From Bacillota bacterium (GTDB taxonomy: Bacteria > Bacillota > UBA994): DNA of 55,961 bases. Of the stretch, positions 8,947-17,502 are shown piece after piece; within the stretch, counting starts at the first letter, position 1, and every line of letters starts with the position of its first letter. The DNA is taken from the NCBI GenBank assembly GCA_009773495.1, contig WSXW01000011.1, positions 1 to 55,961 of the forward strand. Direction: 5' to 3'. The notes beneath the pieces are model-generated. The model made no database searches. It saw nothing but the letters and a program-made list of their open reading frames with translations, and was not told the origin of the DNA. Both the position numbers and the translations under genes were made by a program.

Positions 8947-9798
8947 TTACTTAATCACCCGCCGCACGCTGTGCAGTCGCGTGCTCCAGTAACTCTGACT
9001 AAGGTTACTGTAGCTTACGCCTGTGCTGGTTACAGTGTGGATAAACTTACCATCGCCGATGTAGATACCAACATGAGAAATGCCAGCTTTGTATGTGTCT
9101 ACAAAGATTAAGAGGTCTCCCTTTTGCATATCCTTTTTTGCTACCAGTGTCCCGGCTTGGGACTGGCTTAAAGAGGTGCGCGGGAGGGAGATATTATGCT
9201 GTGCATACACAAACCGTGTAAATCCCGAACAGTCGAAGGCCGTTGGGCCAACCGCGCCAAAGACATAGGGTGCCCCTAAGTATTTTTCAGCTGTGGTAAT
9301 AATCTGAGACGCTAGTCTAGGTTTCGGCGTCTCTACAGGAGCAAAGACTGTACTTGGTAAACGCCTGGCACTGACATAATTTGCAGAAACCGCAGAGTCA
9401 TTAAGACTGGCCTTGCGAACAATTTTTCTTCCAGAACTAGCCCATACTACTTCGTTGTTTCCGACAAAAATGCTGGTCCAACGCGTTCCGCTGGCAGAGA
9501 ATAATACAATATCCCCCGGGAGCAAATTTGCCCTAGTTACTGACGTGCCTACGGTAGCCTGATCACTAACAGTGCGCGGCAGCTTGGCCCCATATGCTCC
9601 ATAAACGTAAACTAGCAGGCCTGAGGCGTCAAATCCCGAGGTGCTAGTTCCACCGAAAACATACGGTGTGCCCACGAGCTCTAGTGCCAAATTGGCCACC
9701 TTTTGTCCGTAGGGTGAGTTGGCTTCCGATACCACAGGCCTTACAAGCAACAGCAGGGAGAGTACAATAACAGTGGAAATCAGTTTTCTTGTCAACAT
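8947..9798 (-). CDS. secreted NlpC/P60 peptidoglycan hydrolase with tandem domains, first one catalytically dead
   Basis: This is a likely exported D,L-endopeptidase acting on peptidoglycan stem peptides. A signal peptide (LISTVIVLSLLLLVRPVVS) opens the 283-residue protein. Two NlpC/P60 units follow. The first (about 31-150) has FDASG where the catalytic Cys belongs (Ala58), and its WTSIFVG segment lacks the catalytic His. The second (about 163-283) keeps Cys190 in FDCSGF, His242 in SHVGIYIG and His254. ATG at 9798 lies six bases after AAGGAGG; an adjacent ATG at 9801 is possible. It lies between the fliY terminator and dprA. Cell-wall hydrolases often belong to motility regulons, but no sigma-D box was found upstream. 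Confidence 0.9.
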   Translation of the reverse strand: MLTRKLISTVIVLSLLLLVRPVVSEANSPYGQKVANLALELVGTPYVFGGTSTSGFDASGLLVYVYGAYGAKLPRTVSDQATVGTSVTRANLLPGDIVLFSASGTRWTSIFVGNNEVVWASSGRKIVRKASLNDSAVSANYVSARRLPSTVFAPVETPKPRLASQIITTAEKYLGAPYVFGAVGPTAFDCSGFTRFVYAQHNISLPRTSLSQSQAGTLVAKKDMQKGDLLIFVDTYKAGISHVGIYIGDGKFIHTVTSTGVSYSNLSQSYWSTRLHSVRRVIK

Positions 9799-9952
9799 CA
9801 TTCGCCTCCTTCTTTCTGAGATAGAAGTAATCTTCTGCAAAAGAGGCGCATAACCTGCAAACTAGTTTACTGTAAATTATGGAACTGGAGACTAGGACCA
9901 CCCATTGCCCTTTCCGGTCCCTACGCACTGTCCATCTCTTCCGTGTCTAAAT

Positions 9953-9981
9953 TAAAAAACAGGGGCTACTTGCCCCTGTTT
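9953..9981 (-). terminator. terminator of the main flagellar operon, overlapping fliY
   Basis: On the minus strand AAACAGGGGC and GCCCCTGTTT form a 10-bp stem followed by TTTTT. The fliY TAG stop (9966-9968) begins the 5-base loop, so the last codons of fliY form one arm. Confidence 0.9.
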
Positions 9982-11045
9982 AGTTCTTTTAGGCGGTCTG
10001 CTTGGCTCAATACGCTCGTTAGGCGGACGCCAAAGTTCTCATTGACAACTACAATCTCACCCTTAGCAATCAGGGTACCATTCACCAGTACATCTACTTG
10101 GTCTTCAACCATGCGGTCAAGTTCTACTACAGAACCACTGCCGAGAGTAAGAATGTCTTTAATACTCTTTCTACTCTTACCGAGCACGACCGAAACCTGT
10201 AACTGAACGTCAAGGATTATCTCAATGTTAGCCCCTGGCACAGAAATGGGTGGTGGAGGTAATTGTGAGAACTGTGCTTTCTGCACATTGACTGGCTCAG
10301 GGTAAGAGTTAGTTGGTCGCTGATACTCCGGTCGCCTTCGCCTTTCTGCGCTTGAGTGTTCAGGGACAGCTTGTGATGCTGCGCTTGCTAGACTACCTCC
10401 CATCAAAAAATCAACCATCTGTTTAGCAGAGCGCAAAGGCATGACTTGTAGTATTTCACTATCGATTATGTTTCCAATTACCATTTTGAAAAACACTACA
10501 ACCAACGCCTCTCCATTTAACTCGGGGAAAATCCCGGCATCTGGAGGCGAATCAAAGAGGACTACTTCCGGGGGAGAAATATTAACCTTACGACTAAACA
10601 AGGAATACATTGAAGTCGCTGCTGAGCCAATCATCTGGTTCATAACCTCTGCCACCGCGCTCAATTGAATTTCATCCAAAGCGCCTGAGGCAGGGTCGCC
10701 CTTACCTCCCATCATCAAGTCTGCAATGAGTGCAGCGTCAGTGGTCTTAATCACTAATAGGTTAAAACCTGTGAGGCCTTCAGTATAGTTCACCATAATC
10801 GAAAGATATGGCACCTTAAACTGATCAAAAAGCTCCTCTTTTTGTAGTACCACAACCCGAGGGGTCGTGATTGTCACTCGCTGATTGAGGAGTTGGGATA
10901 GGGTGGTCGCAGCAGTGCCCATAGAGATGTTACCGACCTCGCCTAGTGCGTCAATCTGAACCGCCGATAGACTCTCAGGCTCTGGATTAGAACCACCTTT
11001 AAGAATAGCGTCAATCTCTTCTTGTGATAAATATCTATTGCTCAT
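9966..11045 (-). CDS. fliY: flagellar motor switch phosphatase FliY
   Basis: FliY is the C-ring component of Gram-positive bacteria that also dephosphorylates CheY-P. Residues 5-16 (YLSQEEIDAILK) resemble the FliM N-terminal CheY-docking peptide. A CheC-like domain follows with both E-x-x-N phosphatase motifs (Glu36/Asn39 and Glu133/Asn136). A proline- and arginine-rich linker leads to a C-terminal FliN/SpoA domain (about 270-355). The start overlaps fliM by 11 bases. It is the last gene of the main operon, grouped with cheC, cheY and fliM and not next to fliL. Confidence 0.95.
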   Translation of the reverse strand: MSNRYLSQEEIDAILKGGSNPEPESLSAVQIDALGEVGNISMGTAATTLSQLLNQRVTITTPRVVVLQKEELFDQFKVPYLSIMVNYTEGLTGFNLLVIKTTDAALIADLMMGGKGDPASGALDEIQLSAVAEVMNQMIGSAATSMYSLFSRKVNISPPEVVLFDSPPDAGIFPELNGEALVVVFFKMVIGNIIDSEILQVMPLRSAKQMVDFLMGGSLASAASQAVPEHSSAERRRRPEYQRPTNSYPEPVNVQKAQFSQLPPPPISVPGANIEIILDVQLQVSVVLGKSRKSIKDILTLGSGSVVELDRMVEDQVDVLVNGTLIAKGEIVVVNENFGVRLTSVLSQADRLKELNRGK

Positions 11046-12018
11046 AGTCTTCCTCCCCTTCTGTGAGCGGAGAGATTATCTGCACCGCAAGCTGGTTGTT
11101 AAGTAACCCCGGTTGAGCTAAAAAAGCGCTCTTGCCTTCAATTGTCAAATTCACCGGGCTTCCAAGTTTTGTATCAATGGCAAGGCAATCACCTACTTGC
11201 AGTTGTAAGAATTCCTCTACAGAAATTTCGCAACTGCCCAATAGTGCTGCTAGTCCCAATTCAGCTGAACTGAGTAACTTCTGTTTGTCATGCCATTGTT
11301 GCTGTAGCGAAGGACCAGCCTCGGTAGTTTGATCTACCTCAGGTCTATTGATTAGGGCGTTGACCGTTGTAAAAGGCAAACAAATGGTCAGAATCCCTTG
11401 CACCTTGTTGATATTTACCGTAAGCGTAATGACCGCCACCATCTCATGTGGAGATATGGATTGTATCAACCTAGCATTTTGTTCAATGGAATCAAGTGTA
11501 CACTTAATAGGAGTAGTTTCTTTCCATGCAACCTCATAACGTCCTAATAAATGCGTGCTCAAGCGGTGGTAGATAGCCAGCTCAAGCTCGGTCACAACAC
11601 GCAGTTTTCTGATTGCCTCTCCATTGCCACCACAAATCAGGTCTATCATCGGGATGACAAGTTCACTACCCACATTAAGGAGAGCAGGCCCATAATCCTC
11701 TATGGAAAAAACCACCACCAAGGTGCTGCCAGGCAAGGAAACAACTACGTCCTCAAACGCTACTTGGTCGACTGTAGCGAGCTTGACATTGACTGTTGCC
11801 CGCAAATAGGCCGACAGATAGTTAGCAGCCTGACGGGCGAAAATATCGTGCACCATCGCCAGAGTATTGAGATTGCTCTTCGAAAAGCGATTTGGTCGTT
11901 TAAAATCGTACTTGCGGATCTTTACTTGGTCTTTAACAAGCTCTTCTGAAGAGACCTCGCCTTGCTCCAAACTTTTTAGTAAACTGTCAATTTCATTTTG
12001 ACTTAGGACGTTACGCAT
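11035..12018 (-). CDS. fliM: flagellar motor switch protein FliM
   Basis: FliM forms the wall of the cytoplasmic C-ring and binds CheY-P. The N-terminal peptide LSQNEIDSLL (about 5-14) is the CheY-binding segment. The middle CheC-like domain lacks the phosphatase motifs, and the C-terminal SpoA domain (about 250-320) carries the DCLAID segment. Length 327 is normal. It lies 11 bases after the cheY stop and overlaps fliY. Confidence 0.96.
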   Translation of the reverse strand: MRNVLSQNEIDSLLKSLEQGEVSSEELVKDQVKIRKYDFKRPNRFSKSNLNTLAMVHDIFARQAANYLSAYLRATVNVKLATVDQVAFEDVVVSLPGSTLVVVFSIEDYGPALLNVGSELVIPMIDLICGGNGEAIRKLRVVTELELAIYHRLSTHLLGRYEVAWKETTPIKCTLDSIEQNARLIQSISPHEMVAVITLTVNINKVQGILTICLPFTTVNALINRPEVDQTTEAGPSLQQQWHDKQKLLSSAELGLAALLGSCEISVEEFLQLQVGDCLAIDTKLGSPVNLTIEGKSAFLAQPGLLNNQLAVQIISPLTEGEEDYEQ

Positions 12019-12029
12019 AATGCATCCAC

Positions 12030-12392
12030 CTAAACTAAGGCTTTAGTGACAGCTTGTACCACGCGGGTGGGATCAAAGGGCTTGACTATAAAATCCCGGG
12101 CCCCTGCCTGAATGGCTTCCATCACCATATGTTGCTGCCCCATGGCACTACACATCACGATGCGAGCCTGTGGGTCGATCTTGCGGATTTCCTTAACTGC
12201 CAAGATACCATCCATTTCTGGCATGGTGATATCCATTGTCACTACGTCAGGGCGCAACTCCTTAAACTTGTTTATGGCCACCAAGCCATTCTCGGCTTGA
12301 CCTACTACTTCAAATCCACCTTTTGTAAGGTGATCGGAAAGCATCATGCGCATAAAGGCTGCGTCATCTACAACTAGAATCCTCTTAGCCAT
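12030..12392 (-). CDS. cheY: chemotaxis response regulator CheY
   Basis: This single-domain receiver (120 residues) is phosphorylated by CheA and binds the motor switch. Asp9/Asp10 form the acidic pocket, Asp54 in VTMDITMPEMDG is the phosphate acceptor, and the conserved Lys lies in FIVKPF. ATG at 12392 follows GAGGTT and overlaps the cheC end by eight bases, implying coupled translation. It sits directly upstream of its two targets, fliM and fliY. Confidence 0.97.
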   Translation of the reverse strand: MAKRILVVDDAAFMRMMLSDHLTKGGFEVVGQAENGLVAINKFKELRPDVVTMDITMPEMDGILAVKEIRKIDPQARIVMCSAMGQQHMVMEAIQAGARDFIVKPFDPTRVVQAVTKALV

Positions 12393-13011
12393 TAACCTCA
12401 ACCATCCCTTCTGCCACGTCTAACTTCTTGGTTATTGCACGAAAAGCCTCCGGAGAAGGTAGGAACGCCAAATCTCCAAAGATCGCTTTACCATCCACTT
12501 CAAGCTCAGTTTTAAACACTAGAACGACATCCGAGCCCTCTGTCCTCGCAATCACGGTATTGCATATGAAAGCATCAAAGTAATCATAGAGAAGTATAGG
12601 CGGGGTGGACATGCCCGTCTCTCCTACGAAGTTAGATATGGCAGTAATAAACGATCCCGTGACGATATTCCCTACTTCCATAAGGGCTGATTGTGCTAAA
12701 TCATCCACTAATGTCTTACCTTCGAGCATGGTTCCAAAGCTACTAATAATGTGAGCCGCACTATCCTCGGTCAGTGTAAGAAGCATTGTGCCGCTGAGAT
12801 TGCCTTCCACCCTGACTTCTACACAGATGCCGACCTCTCCTACTCTTGAAAGTATAGAACATCCCTCTTCGATGCTGCAAACTCTTGTCCACGGTAAGTG
12901 CATAATGACTTTGCGGTCCATTAAGATAGATAGAGAAGTAGCCGCATTGCCTGCGCCAATGTTCCCTACCTCATTCAACATATCGAGTTGTACCGAACTA
13001 GCGATTGTCAT
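12385..13011 (-). CDS. cheC: CheY-P phosphatase CheC
   Basis: CheC removes phosphate from CheY-P and, in Bacillus-type systems, binds CheD in a feedback loop. The 208-residue protein has the two symmetric E-x-x-N motifs: Glu14/Asn17 in NEVGNIGAGNA and Glu112/Asn115 in MEVGNIVTGS. Both active sites look intact. ATG at 13011 is preceded by AGGTGA and follows the cheR stop by one base. The near neighbours cheD and cheR support CheC over the single-site CheX family. Confidence 0.93.
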   Translation of the reverse strand: MTIASSVQLDMLNEVGNIGAGNAATSLSILMDRKVIMHLPWTRVCSIEEGCSILSRVGEVGICVEVRVEGNLSGTMLLTLTEDSAAHIISSFGTMLEGKTLVDDLAQSALMEVGNIVTGSFITAISNFVGETGMSTPPILLYDYFDAFICNTVIARTEGSDVVLVFKTELEVDGKAIFGDLAFLPSPEAFRAITKKLDVAEGMVEVNG

Positions 13012-13012
13012 A

Positions 13013-13798
13013 TCAATCACCTACCTTCTGATAAAAACATGTGTGAACTCGTTTGAGTCCAAATTCGCGGTGATTAGGGTAACTCTCGGTCGCGCCGGTA
13101 AACAAGTAACCGCCTGTCGCTAATGCAGTGGCGAAGCGACGGAGCATCAGGAGCTTAGCTCCTTCTGTAAAGTAGATTGCCACGTTGCGGCAAACGATTA
13201 AGTCAAAGCCTGACTCTATAGGATCCTTAAGGAGGTCGTGTCGTCTAAAGGAAACCATGCTTTTGGCGTTTTTCTTTACCTCTACCCCCCCGGGAGTAAC
13301 ATCGAAATATCTGGTGATTCGTTCTGGTGCTACATTTCGAACATCAGCTTGAGAGTAACGCCCAGTTGCAGCCTGCCGCAATGCCGCAGCATCAAGATCG
13401 GTGGCCACTATAGTTGCAACTAATGCAGGACGAGTCTCCAAAATCGCCATCGTGAGAGAATATGGTTCCGCACCTATTGAACAACCTGCGCTCCACACGC
13501 TGACTCTTTTCTGTTTCGTCGCGAAAGTAGGTAATACCTCTTGTTCTAAATAGGAAAACAACTCCGGATTTCTAAAAAACTCCGATACGTTTATATCTAA
13601 GTAGTCAATTAGATGGCTAGCCTTCTCGTGAGAATGGATATAATTAGTTAAGTCACCAAAGCCGCCAATCTGATGCCGCTGCATGTAACTATTTAATCGG
13701 CGAAAGAGCTGGGTTTCTTTATAGACCGAGAGGTCCAATCCCTGCGTTTTTGCAAGCTCCGTGCAAAATTGCGCATAAGCGGGGTCCTGACTGCTCAT
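13013..13798 (-). CDS. cheR: chemotaxis protein methyltransferase CheR
   Basis: CheR methylates glutamates of chemoreceptors with S-adenosylmethionine. It has an N-terminal helical domain (about 1-75, with FRRLNSYMQRH) and a Rossmann-type catalytic domain with SAGCSIGAEPYSLTMAI, ATDLDAAALRQA and FDLIVCRNVAIYF. The 261-residue length is normal, and no C-terminal TPR is present. The start overlaps cheD by four bases (ATGA). The single receptor in the window lacks a CheR-docking pentapeptide, so direct substrate recognition is expected. Confidence 0.96.
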   Translation of the reverse strand: MSSQDPAYAQFCTELAKTQGLDLSVYKETQLFRRLNSYMQRHQIGGFGDLTNYIHSHEKASHLIDYLDINVSEFFRNPELFSYLEQEVLPTFATKQKRVSVWSAGCSIGAEPYSLTMAILETRPALVATIVATDLDAAALRQAATGRYSQADVRNVAPERITRYFDVTPGGVEVKKNAKSMVSFRRHDLLKDPIESGFDLIVCRNVAIYFTEGAKLLMLRRFATALATGGYLFTGATESYPNHREFGLKRVHTCFYQKVGD

Positions 13799-14268
13799 AG
13801 CTCTGATTCACCTCTCCCCACGGTTCTAACTTGGGTGATCCCTGTCTCTGTATTGAGTATTACTGTCCTTCCCCAACTCCCGCCGACGTCAGAAGCAACA
13901 AGCGGGACCCCTAGCTCGCTCAGCACGCGTCTAACTTGCTCTATGTTGCGCATGCCGATATCAAACCCTGAGCGGTCTGAGGAAAAAGTAAACATCTTCG
14001 CTCCTCCCGCAATTTTGGCTTGCATGTAGCTACATCCCTTGAGACATAGCTCACGGTGTAAAGCTGGGACTGCTAGGTCTGCAAACTTATACGGGTTGGT
14101 AAAAGTCGAAAAATCTTTGCTGTTCGGTAGCATTACGTGTGCTAGCCCCCCAGCACGGCGCGAGCAATCATAAATAATTACTCCCACGCATGACCCTAAG
14201 CCGCGTGTCGTCACCGTGCTAGGAGCATCAGCAATACGATACTCCCCAATTCCCACTAGGTAATCCAT
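13795..14268 (-). CDS. cheD: chemoreceptor glutamine deamidase CheD
   Basis: CheD deamidates receptor glutamines and is released or bound by CheC according to CheY-P. The catalytic triad is visible: Cys27 in GSCVGV, His44 in GGLAHVMLP and Thr21. The 157-residue length is normal. It overlaps cheR by four bases and lies 20 bases after flgG. CheC and CheD in one run indicates the Bacillus-type adaptation module. Confidence 0.95.
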   Translation of the reverse strand: MDYLVGIGEYRIADAPSTVTTRGLGSCVGVIIYDCSRRAGGLAHVMLPNSKDFSTFTNPYKFADLAVPALHRELCLKGCSYMQAKIAGGAKMFTFSSDRSGFDIGMRNIEQVRRVLSELGVPLVASDVGGSWGRTVILNTETGITQVRTVGRGESEL

Positions 14269-14287
14269 TATTTATCCCCCTACAGCA

Positions 14288-15037
14288 TCATCGGCGGATG
14301 GTATTCGTCTTTTCCCACATTTCGTCTAAAAGTTTTATTGACTTCGCATTTATTTGATACGCCCGTTGTGCCCGTATAAGTGAAGTCATCTCATCCGCCA
14401 GAGAGACGTTGCTGGTCTCTACGTGACCTTGATGGACCTGAGTAGACTTACTAGGGGTCTGCGGACCAGAGTTTTCGCTTGGGACGTACTGCCCATGCCC
14501 TGGGCTCTCTAGCCCAGAAGGATTCGCGAATTCCACTAGCCTAATTGCACCTAGTACCACTACTTCTCCAGCATGGGTTATGGCTATCTCCCCGGTAGGA
14601 TCGATACTGATGGCAGAAGCCTCTGGATCGATCTGAATGCGAGGAATCACTGCCCCAGAGCTATGTACAATACGCCCAACTGCATCTAAGGTAAAACTAC
14701 CGCCTCGTACGTAAACAGGTTTACCTGTGTTATCCTGAAGCTCAATAAAGCCTGAACCTTCTAACGCTATGTCCAGGCTTCTATTAGTGGGTACAAGGCT
14801 ACCCTGAGTGAACAGCACTTGGGGGGTATACTCTACCCCATGCGGTACATCCTTAGGAGACTCAGGCTTTAGTGGGGTGGACGCATGGTCAAGCTCAACC
14901 ATCAATAACTCTGAAAATGAGCCTTCGCTGCGTTTGAAGCCAGGCGTAGTAGCATTAGCAATATTGTTACCCACCACTGTTAACCGCTGTACCTGAGCCA
15001 TGAGACCACTAACACTGCGCTTAATGCTGTTGAGCAT
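14288..15037 (-). CDS. flgG: flagellar distal rod protein FlgG (FlhP-type)
   Basis: This is a rod/hook-family protein exported by the flagellar type III system. The N-terminal rod motif is seen in VVGNNIANATTPGFKRS. The C-terminal motif is VSLADEMTSLIRAQRAYQINAKS, with the central FlgE/F/G domain between. At 249 residues it matches the FlhO/FlhP pair of Bacillus, which also lies apart from the hook operon. The upstream paralogue (15049-15789) is taken as FlgF/FlhO. FlgF and FlgG identities could be swapped; the rod-protein family call is firm. Confidence 0.88.
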   Translation of the reverse strand: MLNSIKRSVSGLMAQVQRLTVVGNNIANATTPGFKRSEGSFSELLMVELDHASTPLKPESPKDVPHGVEYTPQVLFTQGSLVPTNRSLDIALEGSGFIELQDNTGKPVYVRGGSFTLDAVGRIVHSSGAVIPRIQIDPEASAISIDPTGEIAITHAGEVVVLGAIRLVEFANPSGLESPGHGQYVPSENSGPQTPSKSTQVHQGHVETSNVSLADEMTSLIRAQRAYQINAKSIKLLDEMWEKTNTIRR

Positions 15038-15048
15038 GCCCCTACCTC

Positions 15049-15789
15049 CTAACGTATACTACCTATTTCCTTGGCTTTTTCCATAAGCTGATCATACGTT
15101 GAGACGATGCGTTGAGCACTCTCGAAAATGCGATTAACAAGCATCATGTCAATCAATTCCTGCGCTGGGTCGACATTGGATCGCTCTAAGGAGTTCTGTA
15201 CTACCCTAGCCGTCCCGGGGAAAGGCACAGCTTCATCTCCTATGAACTGACCGCGCGCGTCTTTAACTAAGGCTGCAGGCTCCGCAAAATCCGTGATCAT
15301 AAGCCTGCCACGAGGCCCTCCCTCCATCATGATAGTCCCGTCGCTCTCAATCGCAAAATCAATGCCCTTAATTTGGATAGGTTGCCAATTATCGAGCAAG
15401 ATCCTGCCACCATGAGCGTCTGACAGAAAACCAGCCGCGTCTATCCTAAAATCGCCTGCCCGTGTGTAACGAGGTCCCTCTTCAGTAAGAATGGCAAAGA
15501 AGCCGTTACCATGCAAGGCTAAGTGAAAATTATCGTCACTATGAACTAGTTGCCCTTGACTGAAGTCTGTTACGGGCTCAGCTAAGACCGTCTTAACCGT
15601 GGTGTCCCCTAATTCCCGCGAACCTGGTCCGAGTCTCGCTAAAAGCATGGCTTGCGCAAAGACCTCTTCAGGCAGGACCTGTCGCTTGAAACCAGCAGTA
15701 TCTGCATTAGCAACGTTGCCGGAGATTATCTCTTGCTTAGTTTTAGCTATTACCATAGCACTCGTGGCCTGGTACAACCCCCTCAACAT
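15049..15789 (-). CDS. flgF: flagellar proximal rod protein FlgF (FlhO-type)
   Basis: A second exported rod-family protein (246 residues). The N-terminus MLRGLYQATSAMV and ISGNVANADTAGFKRQ carry the family motif. The C-terminus VDPAQELIDMMLVNRIFESAQRIVSTYD is the conserved coiled segment. It overlaps the SwrB-like gene by one base and lies 11 bases before flgG. Which of the two is distal rod cannot be proved from sequence alone. Confidence 0.85.
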   Translation of the reverse strand: MLRGLYQATSAMVIAKTKQEIISGNVANADTAGFKRQVLPEEVFAQAMLLARLGPGSRELGDTTVKTVLAEPVTDFSQGQLVHSDDNFHLALHGNGFFAILTEEGPRYTRAGDFRIDAAGFLSDAHGGRILLDNWQPIQIKGIDFAIESDGTIMMEGGPRGRLMITDFAEPAALVKDARGQFIGDEAVPFPGTARVVQNSLERSNVDPAQELIDMMLVNRIFESAQRIVSTYDQLMEKAKEIGSIR

Positions 15790-16139
15790 TATGACCTCCC
15801 CTTCCTAAAGAGCCGAGTCACAAGCTCCACCTGCCCATGCGGCACCCCTAATTCACGGGCTATAGCTTGCGAGTCAAAACCCTGTGACTGTAAGTCCATG
15901 ATTTGATCCTGCTTCTGTGCTGCAGAGGCCGATGTCTGTTTCTTGGAGCGTGTTCGCACCGATTTAGGCTCCTGCGGCTCATCCAAGCGGTGTGTTATAT
16001 ATGCCAGTTGCTCCTCTAATGCCTGTAGACGCAACTCTAGCTCTTCTGCGAGGGGTTGACTCTGGGGCAAGGATTTCTGCCACATGTGGTACACCCCTGC
16101 CCCCACAACCACACCTAAAACAAAAATCATTAAATCCAT
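15789..16139 (-). CDS. SwrB/YlxL-like single-pass membrane protein (DUF6115 type)
   Basis: A 116-residue protein with an N-terminal membrane segment (LMIFVLGVVVGAGVYHMW, about 3-20). A short coiled-coil stretch (LEELRLQALEEQLAYITHRL region) and a Lys/Ser-rich linker follow. The C-terminal helix-turn-helix-like segment reads GFDSQAIARELGVPHGQVEL. Its place immediately after sigD is that of swrB in Bacillus subtilis, whose product activates flagellar type III secretion. Sequence similarity to SwrB itself cannot be judged here, so the function is inferred from position and layout. Confidence 0.7.
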   Translation of the reverse strand: MDLMIFVLGVVVGAGVYHMWQKSLPQSQPLAEELELRLQALEEQLAYITHRLDEPQEPKSVRTRSKKQTSASAAQKQDQIMDLQSQGFDSQAIARELGVPHGQVELVTRLFRKGRS

Positions 16140-16142
16140 CTG

Positions 16143-16850
16143 CTAGGCCTCTTTTCCTAGGATTCCACGCAATCGCAGAATTGCCCTGCTATGCAACTGC
16201 GAAACTCGGCCCTCAGTTACACCAAACACCGCAGCAATTTCTTTGAGGGTCAGTTCATCTACATAATAGAGAGATAACATCTCCCTGTCCCGCTGCGGCA
16301 GTTTTAGTAGTGCTTGGGCTAACCTACTTCTGAGCTCTATCTCCACTAGAATCGTTTCAGGATTCGGACTATTGTCTGAACCGATTACGGCTGACACAGC
16401 CACCTCTTCACCGTCATCAGAAAATAGCATCCGGTCTAGCGATACCACTGACCGCAAAGCGATGTGGTTAATTACGTCCCGTACTTGATCTATGCTAAGG
16501 CCTAGCTCTTGACTTATGCGCAGCTCGCTTATTTCCTCACCCGCTACAAGAAGGCGTTCTTCCACAGCGCGGTAATTCTTAATTCGGTCGTTTACACTGC
16601 GAGGGCTAAAACTTAAGGCGCGAATTGAGTCAAGCATAGCACCCTTAATCCTGCGGGAGGCATAAGACTCAAAACTGACCTCACGGCTCGGATCAAATTT
16701 GTTCACAGCATCCATTAGCCCTAAGAGCCCTTGCGACACTAAATCCTCTTTGTCCATAATCTCGGGAGACGGTATGTATAATCGAGCAGCAATGCGTTTA
16801 ACTAGTGGCAGGTACGACATAATGAGCTTGTCTTTGTAACCTTCGTGCAT
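16143..16850 (-). CDS. sigD: RNA polymerase sigma factor for flagellar operons, sigma-D (FliA)
   Basis: This sigma-28-type factor directs late flagellar and chemotaxis genes and is inhibited by FlgM. Region 2 contains PEIMDKEDLVSQGLLGLMDAV and FESYASRRIKGAMLDSIR. Region 4 contains LPQRDREMLSLYYVDEL and the helix-turn-helix LKEIAAVFGVTEGRVSQLHS. Length is 235. ATG at 16850 follows GGAG by eight bases; the GTG at 16859 overlaps the ribosome site. Three matching promoters lie in this window, before cheW, fliC and fliD. Confidence 0.96.
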   Translation of the reverse strand: MHEGYKDKLIMSYLPLVKRIAARLYIPSPEIMDKEDLVSQGLLGLMDAVNKFDPSREVSFESYASRRIKGAMLDSIRALSFSPRSVNDRIKNYRAVEERLLVAGEEISELRISQELGLSIDQVRDVINHIALRSVVSLDRMLFSDDGEEVAVSAVIGSDNSPNPETILVEIELRSRLAQALLKLPQRDREMLSLYYVDELTLKEIAAVFGVTEGRVSQLHSRAILRLRGILGKEA

Positions 16851-16852
16851 AG

Positions 16853-17500
16853 TTACCACTCCTGCAACCGTCGCTGCTCTAACATGCGTTGAAATACAAA
16901 ACCTACTATTCTATCCTGCACACTTATAGAGATATTTTCAAACTCCACTCCCGAGTGATACATACCGCTGCCCGGCCCCTGAAGCGCGTCTGAACGCACT
17001 ACTTTGCCAGCAATAACTATGTTAGGCTCATGTTGCTTAAGCGAAAAACTTACTTGGATTAAATCTCCACTACTTAGTGCCTCACGGTGAGAAAGCCTAG
17101 CCCCACCTCCACTAATATCCACCAAGAATCCCTTTTGCCACGATTTATCTTCGTAGAGCCTAAATTGAGTAGGCAATAACACTGGGTAGCGCACAAACCT
17201 GCGGCGCTGGATTCGCTCGTACTCTCGCGGCATTGACATAAAGTACATGGGAAAGACGCGGGCTTCGCGCCGCAAGACTATGGCAGTAAACCCATACTGA
17301 TCGTGAGTGCCACTGTCAGTAAAAAAACACTCCACTTGCTCACCGGACTGCAAAACATCCGCCTCACCACCACCGAATAAGGAAGAAACGGCGAATTCCC
17401 AAGTGCTGACATCTTCTACTTTGGCGTAATGAGCGTGCTGAGTGCCTTTACGCGTGACCTCTAGGCGCATGCCAATCCTCAGAGCGGGCTCCCTCTCCAT
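16853..17500 (-). CDS. flagellar brake protein YcgR-like, PilZ domain
   Basis: A cytoplasmic c-di-GMP receptor that slows or biases the motor in known systems. The N-terminal YcgR-type domain (about 1-95) precedes a PilZ domain with both ligand motifs: the arginine motif QRRRFVR (about 118-124) and DISGGGARL (about 148-156). Length is 215. It is packed between flhG and sigD with three-base gaps, so it is made with the motor. No diguanylate cyclase is in the window. Confidence 0.9.
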   Translation of the reverse strand: MEREPALRIGMRLEVTRKGTQHAHYAKVEDVSTWEFAVSSLFGGGEADVLQSGEQVECFFTDSGTHDQYGFTAIVLRREARVFPMYFMSMPREYERIQRRRFVRYPVLLPTQFRLYEDKSWQKGFLVDISGGGARLSHREALSSGDLIQVSFSLKQHEPNIVIAGKVVRSDALQGPGSGMYHSGVEFENISISVQDRIVGFVFQRMLEQRRLQEW

Positions 17501-17502
17501 TA

